DNA of 64,000 nt from an uncultured Pelagibacteraceae bacterium (GCA_902540235.1 CACBLI010000001.1:1-64000), one strand, 5' to 3'. Positions 1 through 8,887 are shown, numbered from the stretch's first letter. Translations and numbers: made by a program. Notes: generated from the sequence alone by a model not told the origin.

Positions 1-237
1 AATATAAAAATCGAGACTAATAAATTTGGTTTATATGGCGATATCATAAATAATAAGCTTGAAATTGTTCATAAAAATAAAACTAAGATTAAAAAGTGGA
101 AAGATGACAAAAATTTTTTAGATACACTTAAAAAACAACATTTAGCAATAATTAAAAATAAAAATAAAGAATTATTGTGTAATTTTAACGACGGATTAAA
201 AACATTTAAATTTTTAAATAAGTTAAGACATTTATAA
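1..237 (+). CDS. C-terminal end of a Gfo/Idh/MocA-like sugar oxidoreductase (partial)
   Basis: An open frame enters from the left edge and stops at TAA 235-237, leaving 78 residues of a protein whose start is outside the window. The tail pattern (a long basic helix, a short strand, then an Asp-Gly turn and the helix DGLKTFKFLN) resembles the closing segment of Gfo/Idh/MocA-family NAD(P)-dependent oxidoreductases, where a DG turn precedes the last helix. Such enzymes oxidise or epimerise nucleotide sugars, which fits the neighbouring surface-carbohydrate genes 8 bases downstream. The Rossmann domain is not in view, so the family call rests on the tail alone. It could also be another sugar-modifying enzyme. 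Confidence 0.5.
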   Translation, partial: NIKIETNKFGLYGDIINNKLEIVHKNKTKIKKWKDDKNFLDTLKKQHLAIIKNKNKELLCNFNDGLKTFKFLNKLRHL

Positions 238-245
238 AATTAAAA

Positions 246-1658
246 TTGAAAAAAATTAGTTTATATTTACCAATAGAATTAAAAGCTAGAGAGTTAGCTC
301 CCAAAATACTTCTCTCTTTAGTTGCTGCAAATAAAAACCTGAGAGTTTATTTAGGAACACAAGCAACAATTTCAAGAATTATAAGCACAAAGAAAGAGAA
401 AGGGGGTGTTTATTTTTTTAAAGGTGGGCTAAGTCTTAATTTAGTTAAGAATATCAAAAAAAAATGTTCCAAATTCATTATTCTAGATGAGGAAGCTGGC
501 CCAGGTGATGAAAATCCAAGAATGACTATGAGGGAAAGAATAAACAAAAATATAGAGCAAGAAATCGATAGATACTACATTTTAGGAAAAAAAAATTTTG
601 ATATAGCAAAAATAATTTTTAGTAATTTTAGAAAATCGCTTGTATTATCTGGTTGGCCACGAATAGACTTTTTTAAATTATCAGCTAAACAAAAAAAAAA
701 TAATCAGAGTGTTAAGGATATAAAAAAGAAGTATGGGGATTATATTTTATTTGTTTCTGATTTTGGTCAGAATTCAAGAAAAATGATTTTTTATACAAAA
801 GAAACTAATAAAAAAATTTATAAAGATAATAAAAGATTACAAAATAAAATTAACAAAATTTCCCTAGATCAATTTAATGAATTTAATAAAGTTTCAGATT
901 TGTTGCTGGATTTGGATAAAGATAATTCAATTCCAATGATTATAATTAGACCACATCCTTCAGAGGATCATGAACCATGGGAAAGAATATCAAAAAAAAT
1001 GAAAAAATTTAAAGTAATCCTTGAAGGTGAGATTTCCCCATGGATACATGGATCTAAAGCAATTTTACACAGAGGATGCTCAACCTCAATTCAGGCTTAC
1101 TTAGGAAATATACCCCAAGGTTATATAGTGACTAATAAAAAAACAATAAGGAGAGCACTTCCTTACACGTTATCGAAAAAACTTTTTTCTTTAAAAGATA
1201 TAAAAGAATTTTGTAAAAATATACCTAGGGTGAAAGATATTAAATATGAGAATTCTTTACTTAAAAAAGATTTTAATCAAATTATCCATACAGATAAGAA
1301 ATTTGCATCTGAGATAATAGTTGATGATATAATTAAAATGAATCCTTCTAAAGAGCATCTCTATAAGCCCGATATTATTACATTTTCTAAAAATTGGGCA
1401 AGAAATTTTGTGCACAATTATGATGTGGCTTTTTTTATTCTAAAAAAGTTTTTTTTAAAATTTGTTAACAATGTTTATGAAACACAAATTGATAGAATTG
1501 TATCACACCATCAAAAAATTCCGTTTGGAATTAGACTGAGAGATATTAACAATGAAATATCTAATTATAATTTTAAAAATAAAATTATCGTGAAACAAAT
1601 ATTAAAAAACGCTTTTTTAATTGAAAAAAAAAATGATAAGATAATTAATAGCAAATAA
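246..1658 (+). CDS. Surface carbohydrate biosynthesis protein, GT-B-like
   Basis: A 470-residue cytosolic protein starting at TTG, 8 bases after the previous stop. Visible landmarks are an acidic DEEAGPGDEN stretch near residue 81, an RPHPSED motif near residue 235 and HRGCSTS near residue 275. The pair RPHP...H(R)G.ST.(I)QA is the nucleotide-sugar-site pattern of GT-B proteins such as CDP-glycerol glycerophosphotransferases and of the family usually named surface carbohydrate biosynthesis protein. In other bacteria these sit in nonulosonic-acid or capsule clusters. Here it lies between an oxidoreductase tail and an SDR, supporting a role in making or transferring an unusual sugar. Donor and acceptor cannot be read from the sequence. 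Confidence 0.65.
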   Translation: MKKISLYLPIELKARELAPKILLSLVAANKNLRVYLGTQATISRIISTKKEKGGVYFFKGGLSLNLVKNIKKKCSKFIILDEEAGPGDENPRMTMRERINKNIEQEIDRYYILGKKNFDIAKIIFSNFRKSLVLSGWPRIDFFKLSAKQKKNNQSVKDIKKKYGDYILFVSDFGQNSRKMIFYTKETNKKIYKDNKRLQNKINKISLDQFNEFNKVSDLLLDLDKDNSIPMIIIRPHPSEDHEPWERISKKMKKFKVILEGEISPWIHGSKAILHRGCSTSIQAYLGNIPQGYIVTNKKTIRRALPYTLSKKLFSLKDIKEFCKNIPRVKDIKYENSLLKKDFNQIIHTDKKFASEIIVDDIIKMNPSKEHLYKPDIITFSKNWARNFVHNYDVAFFILKKFFLKFVNNVYETQIDRIVSHHQKIPFGIRLRDINNEISNYNFKNKIIVKQILKNAFLIEKKNDKIINSK

Positions 1659-1663
1659 TAAAT

Positions 1664-2482
1664 ATGAATTATCTTAAAAAAATCTCTCTTAAAAGAAAAA
1701 AAATTTTTATAATAGGTGGCTTAGGTTTAATTGGTGAAGAAACATCTAAAGCATTATATCAGCTCGGAGGAAATATTTACGTATTAGACAACAATTTTCC
1801 AAAAAAATATAAAAATAAAAAATTTTTTAAGAAAAATGGGATTAATTTTGTAAATTTTGATTGTAGTAATTTAACTTATTTAGAAAAAAATTTCAAAACT
1901 ATATTATCACAGTATGGATGTCCTGATATTTTTATCAATTGCTCATATCCAAGATCAAATGATTGGCTAAAAAATTCATTTAAAGAAATAAAGTTAATAT
2001 CACTAAAAAAAAATATCGAATCAAATCTAATTTCTCAATCATGGTTAGCGAAAATAGTTGCAGAAAGTATGGTAAAATACAAAAGTAAAAATTCTGATAA
2101 GAGTATCATTTTTGTTGGTTCGATATATGGATTATTAGGACAGGATCTCTCTTTATATAAAAATACTAAAATGCGTGAGAATATGACTTACTCGATTATT
2201 AAAGGTGGCATTACAAACTTTACTAGACAAATGGCTTCATTTTATGGGAGATACAATATTAGAGTAAATATACTTGTTCCAGGAGCAATAAATGGTCCAG
2301 TAGCAGGTTTAGCTACTAAACAATCTAAAATATTTATAAATAATTTTTTAAAAAAAAATCCTATGAAGAAATTAGGTAAACCAAGCGATGTAGCTGGTGC
2401 TGCAATTTTTTTATCCTCTGAAATTTCAACTTACATTACAGGCTCAACCATAATAATTGATGGTGGTTGGACAATTATTTAA
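1664..2482 (+). CDS. SDR-family oxidoreductase
   Basis: A 272-residue short-chain dehydrogenase/reductase. The N-terminal nucleotide-binding loop reads GGLGLIG at residues 18-24, a serine lies in VGSIYG near residue 151, the catalytic Tyr-x-x-x-Lys is YSIIK at residues 176-180, and the C-terminal SDR strand reads TGSTIIIDGGW. It has no signal peptide. It starts 5 bases after the upstream carbohydrate gene, so the two are surely co-transcribed. SDRs of this type in surface-sugar clusters reduce or oxidise an activated sugar or its precursor; the substrate is unknown. The match to the extended catalytic pattern is clear, the pathway is inference. Confidence 0.8.
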   Translation: MNYLKKISLKRKKIFIIGGLGLIGEETSKALYQLGGNIYVLDNNFPKKYKNKKFFKKNGINFVNFDCSNLTYLEKNFKTILSQYGCPDIFINCSYPRSNDWLKNSFKEIKLISLKKNIESNLISQSWLAKIVAESMVKYKSKNSDKSIIFVGSIYGLLGQDLSLYKNTKMRENMTYSIIKGGITNFTRQMASFYGRYNIRVNILVPGAINGPVAGLATKQSKIFINNFLKKNPMKKLGKPSDVAGAAIFLSSEISTYITGSTIIIDGGWTII

Positions 2483-2495
2483 TAAAATTTAATTA

Positions 2496-4238
2496 ATGAA
2501 ACGAAAATCAATTTTAATCCTTTTATTAGATTTATATAAATTTTTTAGTAAAAAAAGAAAATTTCAAATTTTTTTAATTTTCTTGTTAGCAATTTTTTCT
2601 GCTTCAGCTGAACTTATTACTATTGGATCGCTGATACCTTTTGTGGACTTAATGATAGAGCCAAAAAGATTATTTAATTACACTATACTGGTAAATTTAT
2701 TCGCATTCTATGAAATAAATGAATTAAAAGATGTTATGATTTTTATGACTGTAATATTTATATCTTTAATAATCATCTCAACTTTGATTAGAATATTTAT
2801 AGCATATTTTACTATAGTTGTAGTGCATGGAATTGGTCATGATTTGAGTGTTAAAATATTTAAAAATACTATTTATCAACCGTATCAGTTTCACATTGAT
2901 AATAATACCAGCAAAACAATAACAAATTTATCAAGAGGAGGTGCATCAATAGGAATTTTACACCTTATAGTCCAATCTTTTGTGTCATTACTATTAAGTA
3001 TATCAATTATTTTTATGCTTTTATATTTAGATTTGAAATTAACAATAATAGGCGGATCAATATTAATGTCTTTTTATGTGTTGATTTCGTTATTTTTTAA
3101 AAGAATATTATTTTTAAACAGTTTTCAAATTTCTCAAAATGAGGAGTCAAGGATCAAAAATATTCAAGAAAGTATTGGTGGTATTAGAGAGACTATAATT
3201 GGCAACATGTACAATTTATTTCTTAATAACTTTAGGAAAATAGATTGGGCAATGAATAAAGCTCAAATTAAGAATTCCGTAATTTCAATTATTCCAAGTC
3301 ATATAATTATGATGATTGCGATGACTTCTTTAACTTTATTAATCTTTTATAAAAGTTTCGGTGATGGTAGTCTTATAGACTCTCTTCCAATAATTGGAGG
3401 TCTTATCTTAGGTGCGCAAAAACTCATTCCACAATTACAAATTGTTTATAGTAGTTGGTCTAAAGCACAAGGAAATTATAAGATAATTGAAGAGGTTTTA
3501 GTTGTTCTTAATAAAGTTAAATCTAACCTCAAAATTAAAAATTCTTTATTACAAAAAATGCCCTTCAATAAAGAAATTAGAGTTAAGTCATTATATTTTA
3601 AATATCAAAATTCAAAAAAAAATATTTTTGAAAATATTTCTTTCCTGATTAAAAAAAACGATATTGTAGGTATTTCTGGAAGCACAGGTTGTGGTAAAAG
3701 TACTTTATTAGATTGTGTAATTGGACTATTGAGCCCAACTAACGGCTCAATTAAAATTGATAATGTTATTCTAAATAAAAATAATGTAAAAAATTGGCAA
3801 AAAAATATTTCACATGTGCCTCAATTTATTTATCTCGCAGATCTTTCGATTAAAGAAAATATAACGTTTGGATTAGATCACTCAAAAATTGATAGAAAGA
3901 AACTTATTGAAAGCTGTAAAATTGCAGAAATTTATGATTTTATAAAATCTAAAAGAGATGGATTTAATTACATTGTTGGTGAGAAAGGTGGAAGACTTTC
4001 TGGTGGTCAGAAACAAAGAATTGGAATAGCTAGAGCTTTATACCTTGAAAAAGAGTTACTTATATTAGATGAGTCAACCAACGCTTTGGATGATAAAATA
4101 GAAAAGAAGATATTAAATAATTTAAAAAAATTTAGAAAAGATACTACCATAATTCATATCACACATAAAAAAAGCTTAACAAAATATTTTGACTCTCATT
4201 ATGGTTTTTCAAAAAATAGATTTAAAAAACTCAAATAG
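2496..4238 (+). CDS. ABC transporter, fused permease and ATPase (MsbA/PglK type)
   Basis: A 580-residue half-transporter. The first about 330 residues form a six-helix exporter membrane domain; the rest is an ATPase with Walker A GSTGCGKST at residues 395-403, signature LSGGQ at 501 and Walker B LLILDES ending near 527, followed by an H-loop in IIHITHK. Homodimers of this design flip lipid-linked oligosaccharides (PglK/WlaB) or lipid A (MsbA). Its place among glycosyltransferases argues for flipping an undecaprenyl-linked glycan across the inner membrane. The next gene starts on the last base of its TAG stop (TAGTG), so translation is coupled. A peptide or lipid exporter cannot be excluded. 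Confidence 0.85.
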   Translation: MKRKSILILLLDLYKFFSKKRKFQIFLIFLLAIFSASAELITIGSLIPFVDLMIEPKRLFNYTILVNLFAFYEINELKDVMIFMTVIFISLIIISTLIRIFIAYFTIVVVHGIGHDLSVKIFKNTIYQPYQFHIDNNTSKTITNLSRGGASIGILHLIVQSFVSLLLSISIIFMLLYLDLKLTIIGGSILMSFYVLISLFFKRILFLNSFQISQNEESRIKNIQESIGGIRETIIGNMYNLFLNNFRKIDWAMNKAQIKNSVISIIPSHIIMMIAMTSLTLLIFYKSFGDGSLIDSLPIIGGLILGAQKLIPQLQIVYSSWSKAQGNYKIIEEVLVVLNKVKSNLKIKNSLLQKMPFNKEIRVKSLYFKYQNSKKNIFENISFLIKKNDIVGISGSTGCGKSTLLDCVIGLLSPTNGSIKIDNVILNKNNVKNWQKNISHVPQFIYLADLSIKENITFGLDHSKIDRKKLIESCKIAEIYDFIKSKRDGFNYIVGEKGGRLSGGQKQRIGIARALYLEKELLILDESTNALDDKIEKKILNNLKKFRKDTTIIHITHKKSLTKYFDSHYGFSKNRFKKLK

Positions 4239-5038
4239 TGATTAAATTTTCTGTAGTAATACCTTCTTATAAAATTAATAAATTATTATTTAAAACATTG
4301 TTAAGTGTTTTTAAACAAACAACCAAACCTTATGAAATTATAATTATTTTTTCACATAAAATATCTCAAAATCAAAAAAAACTTTTATTAAAAAAGAATA
4401 AAAATTTAAAAATATTTTTTTCTAATAAAGGAAATGTATCTCTAAATAGAAATTACGGAGCCCTAAAAGCAAAGGGTAATTATATAGCATTTTTGGATGA
4501 TGATGATTTATGGAGTAAAGATTATCTAAGATTAATAAAAAAAAGATTGAGTGAAAATTCAACGAAATTAATAATAACATGGTTAAATAAAATTAAAAAT
4601 AAAAATGTTAGTAAATTCAAAAGAATTAGCCAAAAAGTAAAACCAGAGGATTTATTTGTTTTTAACCCGGGTATAATGGGCTCGAATATAGTCATTGAGA
4701 AAAAAGTCTTTAAAAAAATTGGTGGGTTTGATAAAAAATTAGCTTCTTCAGAAGACAAAGATTTCTTTATTAGATTCCTTGATAAAAAAATAAAATTTAA
4801 TATTTTGAATAAACCACTGGTATATCATCGACAAAAAAATCAAAAACAACTTTCATATGATACTACTGGAAAGGAACTGTTTTTAAAAAAATATGAATAT
4901 AGAATGTCAAAAAAAGATATTTATATCAATCAGAGAAGAATTTTTTTATTAAAATTAAAAAATGCAAGTTATTTAAGAAAAATTACATATTTTTTTAATT
5001 TTTTTTATAAATTAATCATTTATAAAATTGGTTTTTGA
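4238..5038 (+). CDS. Family 2 glycosyltransferase
   Basis: A 266-residue GT-A enzyme starting at GTG that overlaps the upstream ABC stop by one base. It begins with the usual VVIPSYK strand and loop, has the acidic metal/nucleotide site FLDDDD near residue 87, and a later SSEDKDF segment matching the catalytic-base (ED) region of GT2 enzymes. The C-terminal 60 residues are basic and aromatic, which may attach it to the membrane. It probably adds one sugar of the lipid-linked glycan exported by the preceding transporter. The sugar specificity is not readable. Confidence 0.82.
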   Translation: MIKFSVVIPSYKINKLLFKTLLSVFKQTTKPYEIIIIFSHKISQNQKKLLLKKNKNLKIFFSNKGNVSLNRNYGALKAKGNYIAFLDDDDLWSKDYLRLIKKRLSENSTKLIITWLNKIKNKNVSKFKRISQKVKPEDLFVFNPGIMGSNIVIEKKVFKKIGGFDKKLASSEDKDFFIRFLDKKIKFNILNKPLVYHRQKNQKQLSYDTTGKELFLKKYEYRMSKKDIYINQRRIFLLKLKNASYLRKITYFFNFFYKLIIYKIGF

Positions 5039-5039
5039 A

Positions 5040-5603
5040 ATGAAAGAATTAATAAATAACTATAAAAAAAATTTATCTGAAACTCTTGAAAAGCTAGATG
5101 TTGAAAAAGTTAAGGAATTCTGTGAATTGATTTTGAGTGCATGGAGGACCAATAATACTATTTATTTGTGTGGAAATGGTGGTAGTGCAGCAAACGCAAT
5201 ACATATTGCTAATGATATGACTTATGGAGCTGGTAAAAAAAATGGAAAAGGCATAAGTATAGAGTCACTTTCCTCTAACTCCGCAGTTTTAACTTGTCTA
5301 GCAAATGATCTTAGTTACGAAGATATTTTTTCTGAACAAATCAAGGTAAAAGGAAAACCTAACGATTTACTTATTGTTTTATCTGGAAGTGGTAATTCTA
5401 AAAATGTGATCAAAGCAATTGAAATTGCAAAGAATAAAAAAATGAAAACTTTTGCAATTGTAGGTTTTGATGGAGGAAAGTGCAAAAAAATTGCAGATAA
5501 GTCCATTCATTTAAATGTTAATGACATGCAAGTGGCGGAAGATTTTCAGCTAATTGTGAGCCATATGTGTATGCAATGGTTATCAAATCAAAAGATCAAT
5601 TAA
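5040..5603 (+). CDS. gmhA: SIS-domain phosphoheptose isomerase-like protein (GmhA/DiaA family)
   Basis: A 187-residue protein with one sugar-isomerase (SIS) fold: phosphate loop CGNGGSAANA (G45-S49), a second loop SGSGNS and the late acidic helix VAEDFQL. This is the GmhA/DiaA pattern; GmhA converts sedoheptulose 7-phosphate to D-glycero-D-manno-heptose 7-phosphate for LPS core or surface heptose. An in-frame TTG exists four codons earlier at 5028, but ATG 5040 follows the upstream TGA directly and is preferred. No heptose kinase, phosphatase or nucleotidyltransferase lies in the window, so the substrate could be another ketose phosphate. Confidence 0.78.
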   Translation: MKELINNYKKNLSETLEKLDVEKVKEFCELILSAWRTNNTIYLCGNGGSAANAIHIANDMTYGAGKKNGKGISIESLSSNSAVLTCLANDLSYEDIFSEQIKVKGKPNDLLIVLSGSGNSKNVIKAIEIAKNKKMKTFAIVGFDGGKCKKIADKSIHLNVNDMQVAEDFQLIVSHMCMQWLSNQKIN

Positions 5604-5747
5604 TAAGAGATAGTAGAAAATAGCCAAGCTAATTGTAAAACTTGTTAAATAACTTTTTAGGATCTATTTGTAAAAGTTAATGAAGTGAGTGCTTTAACAA
5701 AATATTCTCGATTAATCATAAGAAAAAAAGTTTCAAATTGATTAATT

Positions 5748-7238
5748 TTAATTATTTTTTAAACAACCGAGTAGATAATTCATTATTTGTGTATTATTAA
5801 GTCCTGTCTTTATAGCTTGATTACATTTAATATTATTTTTAACTAAATTAAAAATTTGCATTCTATTACCATATTTAATCTCTGAAATATTTGACATTTC
5901 CCAATTGTGATCTGATTGAATAATAACAGTTGCATTTTTGTCTATTTCTTCAATGTTATCAATAATATCTTTAATTCTTTTAACAACACATAAATATGAA
6001 TTTTTATATCCTTCAAAATTAGTCTTTCCTTCAAATTTCTTGTAATTACAATTTGCATCATGTCTATAAGGCCAATGAGGTGACATGTGATGTACGAAAT
6101 AAAAAGTAGAATTAGTTTTGATGTAATTTTGACTAGAAATCATAAACTTTCTTAATTTACTAATTGCATCATTTCTTTGATTAATTTGTAAATGCTTCTG
6201 AACAAAACTAGCCTCTGTTAGTTTGTTAAAAATTTGAAGAAAAGGTGTCTTTTTTAAAAAGGCTTGAAGAAGATAAAAATCAATATGTTGCTCCTTTTTA
6301 TCACTAAGACAGTACTTGTAATTATACCGTGAGCAGTTCGCAAAACTATTTCCAATCCATTTAAATTCATAACCTAACTTATTTAGTTCAGAAACTAATT
6401 TTGGATTATATTTTTTTCTCATAATGCCAGGAAAAGTTCTATAAATATCTGGCTTATAATAATTTCTTTCCGCACCTTTTTTATAACTAATAAAAATTTC
6501 TTCCTCTAAAAAAAATAAAGATGTTAAAATTTCAGTCGTATTTGGATAAAAATTTAGGGTATTCTCAAAGTATTTATAATTTTTTTGATTAAAAAAATTT
6601 TTAAAATTTGATAAGTCTGTTTTATAGTAATTTTCAAATTCATTTAAAGGCATCATCGCATCGAGAATGAAATAGTAAATATTTGGTTTTTTAATTTTTG
6701 TGATTAACTGATTGTTATTATTATTCAATATTTCGTTAACTTTTATTTTTGAATAAAATTCTGTGGTAAACTGAATGGTTGAAAAAAAAAGATTAAGACT
6801 TAAAAAAAGTAAAAAAAAGACTGAAAAAATTTTTTTTTTTTTAATTAAATTAAAAGACAGATAAATCAAGGTTAAAATAATAATAAGAGAGATTTCTGAA
6901 GAAAATTTCAATAACACTTCAATATTTTTAAAAAAAATATTTAAGTTTGTTTTAAAAAAATTATGTTGGAATAAAATCCAAGTAGAAATTGATAAAAATG
7001 AGACTAATGAGTATCCCTGTAAAGAAACAAAAAAACCTAAAATCAAATAGGTAGAGTAAATTAAGGAAAAATAAATTGTTAATAAAATGAGTAAGTTGTT
7101 ATTAAATATAAAGTCTAGCTCTTCTAAATTTGCATTAAAAAACTCAATCCATGGAATTAAAGTTAGTGTAAAAAGAATTATTATTAAAAAGGTTTTTAGA
7201 AAGTATTTATTGAAATTCTCAGACTTTAATATAATCAT
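5748..7238 (-). CDS. Membrane-anchored sulfatase / phosphoethanolamine-transferase-like protein
   Basis: A 496-residue protein whose first about 160 residues are four to five hydrophobic helices, followed by a periplasmic alkaline-phosphatase-superfamily domain. That domain opens with YYFILDAM (first metal-site Asp), has a Thr/Ser-rich PNTTEILTS segment where sulfatases carry the nucleophile, then HHMSPHWPY and a closing SDHNW metal pair. The design matches EptA/MdoB/LtaS-type transferases that add phosphoethanolamine or glycerol phosphate to surface glycans. Its start codon lies back-to-back with the small YLDPGTGS gene on the other strand. A run of 13 T (6830-6842; A in the mRNA) lies in the lysine-rich linker. 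Phosphotransferase versus sulfatase is undecided. Confidence 0.7.
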   Translation of the reverse strand: MIILKSENFNKYFLKTFLIIILFTLTLIPWIEFFNANLEELDFIFNNNLLILLTIYFSLIYSTYLILGFFVSLQGYSLVSFLSISTWILFQHNFFKTNLNIFFKNIEVLLKFSSEISLIIILTLIYLSFNLIKKKKIFSVFFLLFLSLNLFFSTIQFTTEFYSKIKVNEILNNNNNQLITKIKKPNIYYFILDAMMPLNEFENYYKTDLSNFKNFFNQKNYKYFENTLNFYPNTTEILTSLFFLEEEIFISYKKGAERNYYKPDIYRTFPGIMRKKYNPKLVSELNKLGYEFKWIGNSFANCSRYNYKYCLSDKKEQHIDFYLLQAFLKKTPFLQIFNKLTEASFVQKHLQINQRNDAISKLRKFMISSQNYIKTNSTFYFVHHMSPHWPYRHDANCNYKKFEGKTNFEGYKNSYLCVVKRIKDIIDNIEEIDKNATVIIQSDHNWEMSNISEIKYGNRMQIFNLVKNNIKCNQAIKTGLNNTQIMNYLLGCLKNN

Positions 7239-7244
7239 TTGACA

Positions 7245-7475
7245 GTGAAAAAAATTTTAAATTATTTATTTTTAAACATTATAGCAATTTTATTGGTTGT
7301 TACTAATGCTTATGCATATTTGGATCCTGGAACTGGGAGTTTTATTCTGCAGGCTATCATTGGTTTTTTAGCAGCTCTATCAGCAGGTTTTTTATACTAC
7401 TGGACAAAAATAAAAAATTTTTTCTTAAATGTTTTTAAGAAAAAAAATAATGATGAAAAAACTGATACTAGATGA
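7245..7475 (+). CDS. Small membrane protein with YLDPGTGS motif
   Basis: A 76-residue protein from GTG 7245 (an in-frame TTG lies two codons earlier at 7239). It has an N-terminal hydrophobic helix that could be a signal sequence ending near NAYA, then the strongly conserved-looking YLDPGTGSFILQ, a second hydrophobic helix and a lysine-rich cytosolic tail. I recognise YLDPGTGS as the hallmark of tiny proteins found beside surface-glycan genes; I know of no assigned function. The tail overlaps the following methyltransferase, and the start is about 6 bp from the divergent sulfatase-like gene. The three probably act together, for example as a scaffold for glycan modification. Confidence 0.6.
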   Translation: MKKILNYLFLNIIAILLVVTNAYAYLDPGTGSFILQAIIGFLAALSAGFLYYWTKIKNFFLNVFKKKNNDEKTDTR

Positions 7476-8841
7476 TGGATCATTTAGAGATCCAGACGCA
7501 AGAGTAGCCTACTTTAAAGACTCTGTTTACAGAATTGTATATCAAAATGGTTTTAAAAAGTATGATTTAATTAAAAAGATACTTGGAAAAGACGAAATTT
7601 CAAAATATTTAATTGAAACGAAAGAAGTAGACCAAAACGAGCTTAGTTTTTTAGAACTTGAAAATCAAAAAGATATAAAAGTGTTTAAACATAAAAAGAT
7701 AGATTACGTCACATATCCTTATGAGTGGAGTTTTAATAGATTAAAAGATGCAGCATTGCACCATTTAAAATTACATTTAAATCTTCTAAAAAATAATGCG
7801 ACTTTAATCGATGCATATAGTTATAACATCCAATTTGATAATTATTCACCAATATTTATTGATCTTACATCGATTAAGGAATATTCAGACGGCGAATTTT
7901 GGACTGGACATAAACAATTTTGTGAAAGTTTTTTAAATCCACTTATTTTAAAATCTAAATTAGGAATAAATTTCAATAATTGGTTTAAAGGTAATTTAGA
8001 GGGAATTAGCACTGATGAACTTTCTAAAATACTAAAATTTAGTCATATGTTTTCATGGAATATTTTTTATAATGTTTTTCTTCTCAATCATTTTGAGAAA
8101 AAATATAAAAAAAATGAGGATTTAAAGATAGCAAAAAATAAAAAATTAAAAAAAAACTATTACTTATCAATCCTTTCAAATTTACTCAATTTTATTAATA
8201 ACTTAGAAGTTAAAAAAGAGACTAGCGTTTGGAGTGAGTATTCAAGAGATAATACTTATAATGATGAAGAAAAAAAAAATAAACGTGAGTTTGTAAAAAA
8301 TTATCTTAGCAAAAATAATTTTGATAAAGTTTTGGATTTGGGTTGTAATAATGGAGAATATTCTAAGCTGGCGTTACAATCAGGTTGCAAGCACGTAGTA
8401 GGTCTAGATTATGACTTAAATGCTATTGATGAAGCTTATTTGATTTCAAAAAAAGAAAAACTAAATTTTTTACCTTTATATTTTGATGTCTCAAACCCTA
8501 GTTCAAACATTGGATGGAGACAAAAAGAGAGAAAGGGTTTTTTAGAAAGGCTTAATTTTGATTTTGTATTAGCTCTTGCTTTTGAGCATCATTTGACAAT
8601 TGCAAAAAATATACCACTAGAGAACGTTATTAGCTGGATAGTATCATTAGCACCTAAAGGTATAATAGAATTTGTACCTAAAAACGATGTCACAATTCAA
8701 TCGATGATGAAATTAAAAGGTGATATTTTTCCAAATTATAATTTAGAGAATTTTAAAAATTTATTATTAAGAAATGCAAAAATATCTTCAGAAAAAATTG
8801 TTAGTAAATCTGGTAGAATTTTGTTTTCTTTTGAAAAATAA
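7453..8841 (+). CDS. NoeA-like SAM-dependent methyltransferase
   Basis: Possible starts are ATG 7429, 7450 and 7453; 7453 (MKKLILDDGSFRDP) is preferred because it keeps the overlap with the previous gene to 23 bases. The product is 462 residues. The N-terminal half has FRDPDARV, a YPYEWS segment and a DAYSYNIQF...PIFIDLTS stretch reminiscent of a degenerate kinase-like fold. The C-terminal half is a class I methyltransferase with VLDLGCNNGEYS and the second acidic motif VVGLDYD. This two-part layout matches proteins annotated as NoeA-related, first noted among host-specificity nodulation genes. It may methylate a glycan or its lipid carrier; the target is unknown. Confidence 0.7.
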   Translation: MKKLILDDGSFRDPDARVAYFKDSVYRIVYQNGFKKYDLIKKILGKDEISKYLIETKEVDQNELSFLELENQKDIKVFKHKKIDYVTYPYEWSFNRLKDAALHHLKLHLNLLKNNATLIDAYSYNIQFDNYSPIFIDLTSIKEYSDGEFWTGHKQFCESFLNPLILKSKLGINFNNWFKGNLEGISTDELSKILKFSHMFSWNIFYNVFLLNHFEKKYKKNEDLKIAKNKKLKKNYYLSILSNLLNFINNLEVKKETSVWSEYSRDNTYNDEEKKNKREFVKNYLSKNNFDKVLDLGCNNGEYSKLALQSGCKHVVGLDYDLNAIDEAYLISKKEKLNFLPLYFDVSNPSSNIGWRQKERKGFLERLNFDFVLALAFEHHLTIAKNIPLENVISWIVSLAPKGIIEFVPKNDVTIQSMMKLKGDIFPNYNLENFKNLLLRNAKISSEKIVSKSGRILFSFEK

Positions 8842-8887
8842 TTGTATTTATTAGTTCACTTATTTATATTTTTCTAAAAAACAGTAA

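Noticed and set aside
5604-5747. 144-base gap examined for a small RNA or terminator
   Set aside because: Only a weak GTTAA/TTAAC pairing was seen; no G+C-rich stem, promoter or reading frame is convincing.
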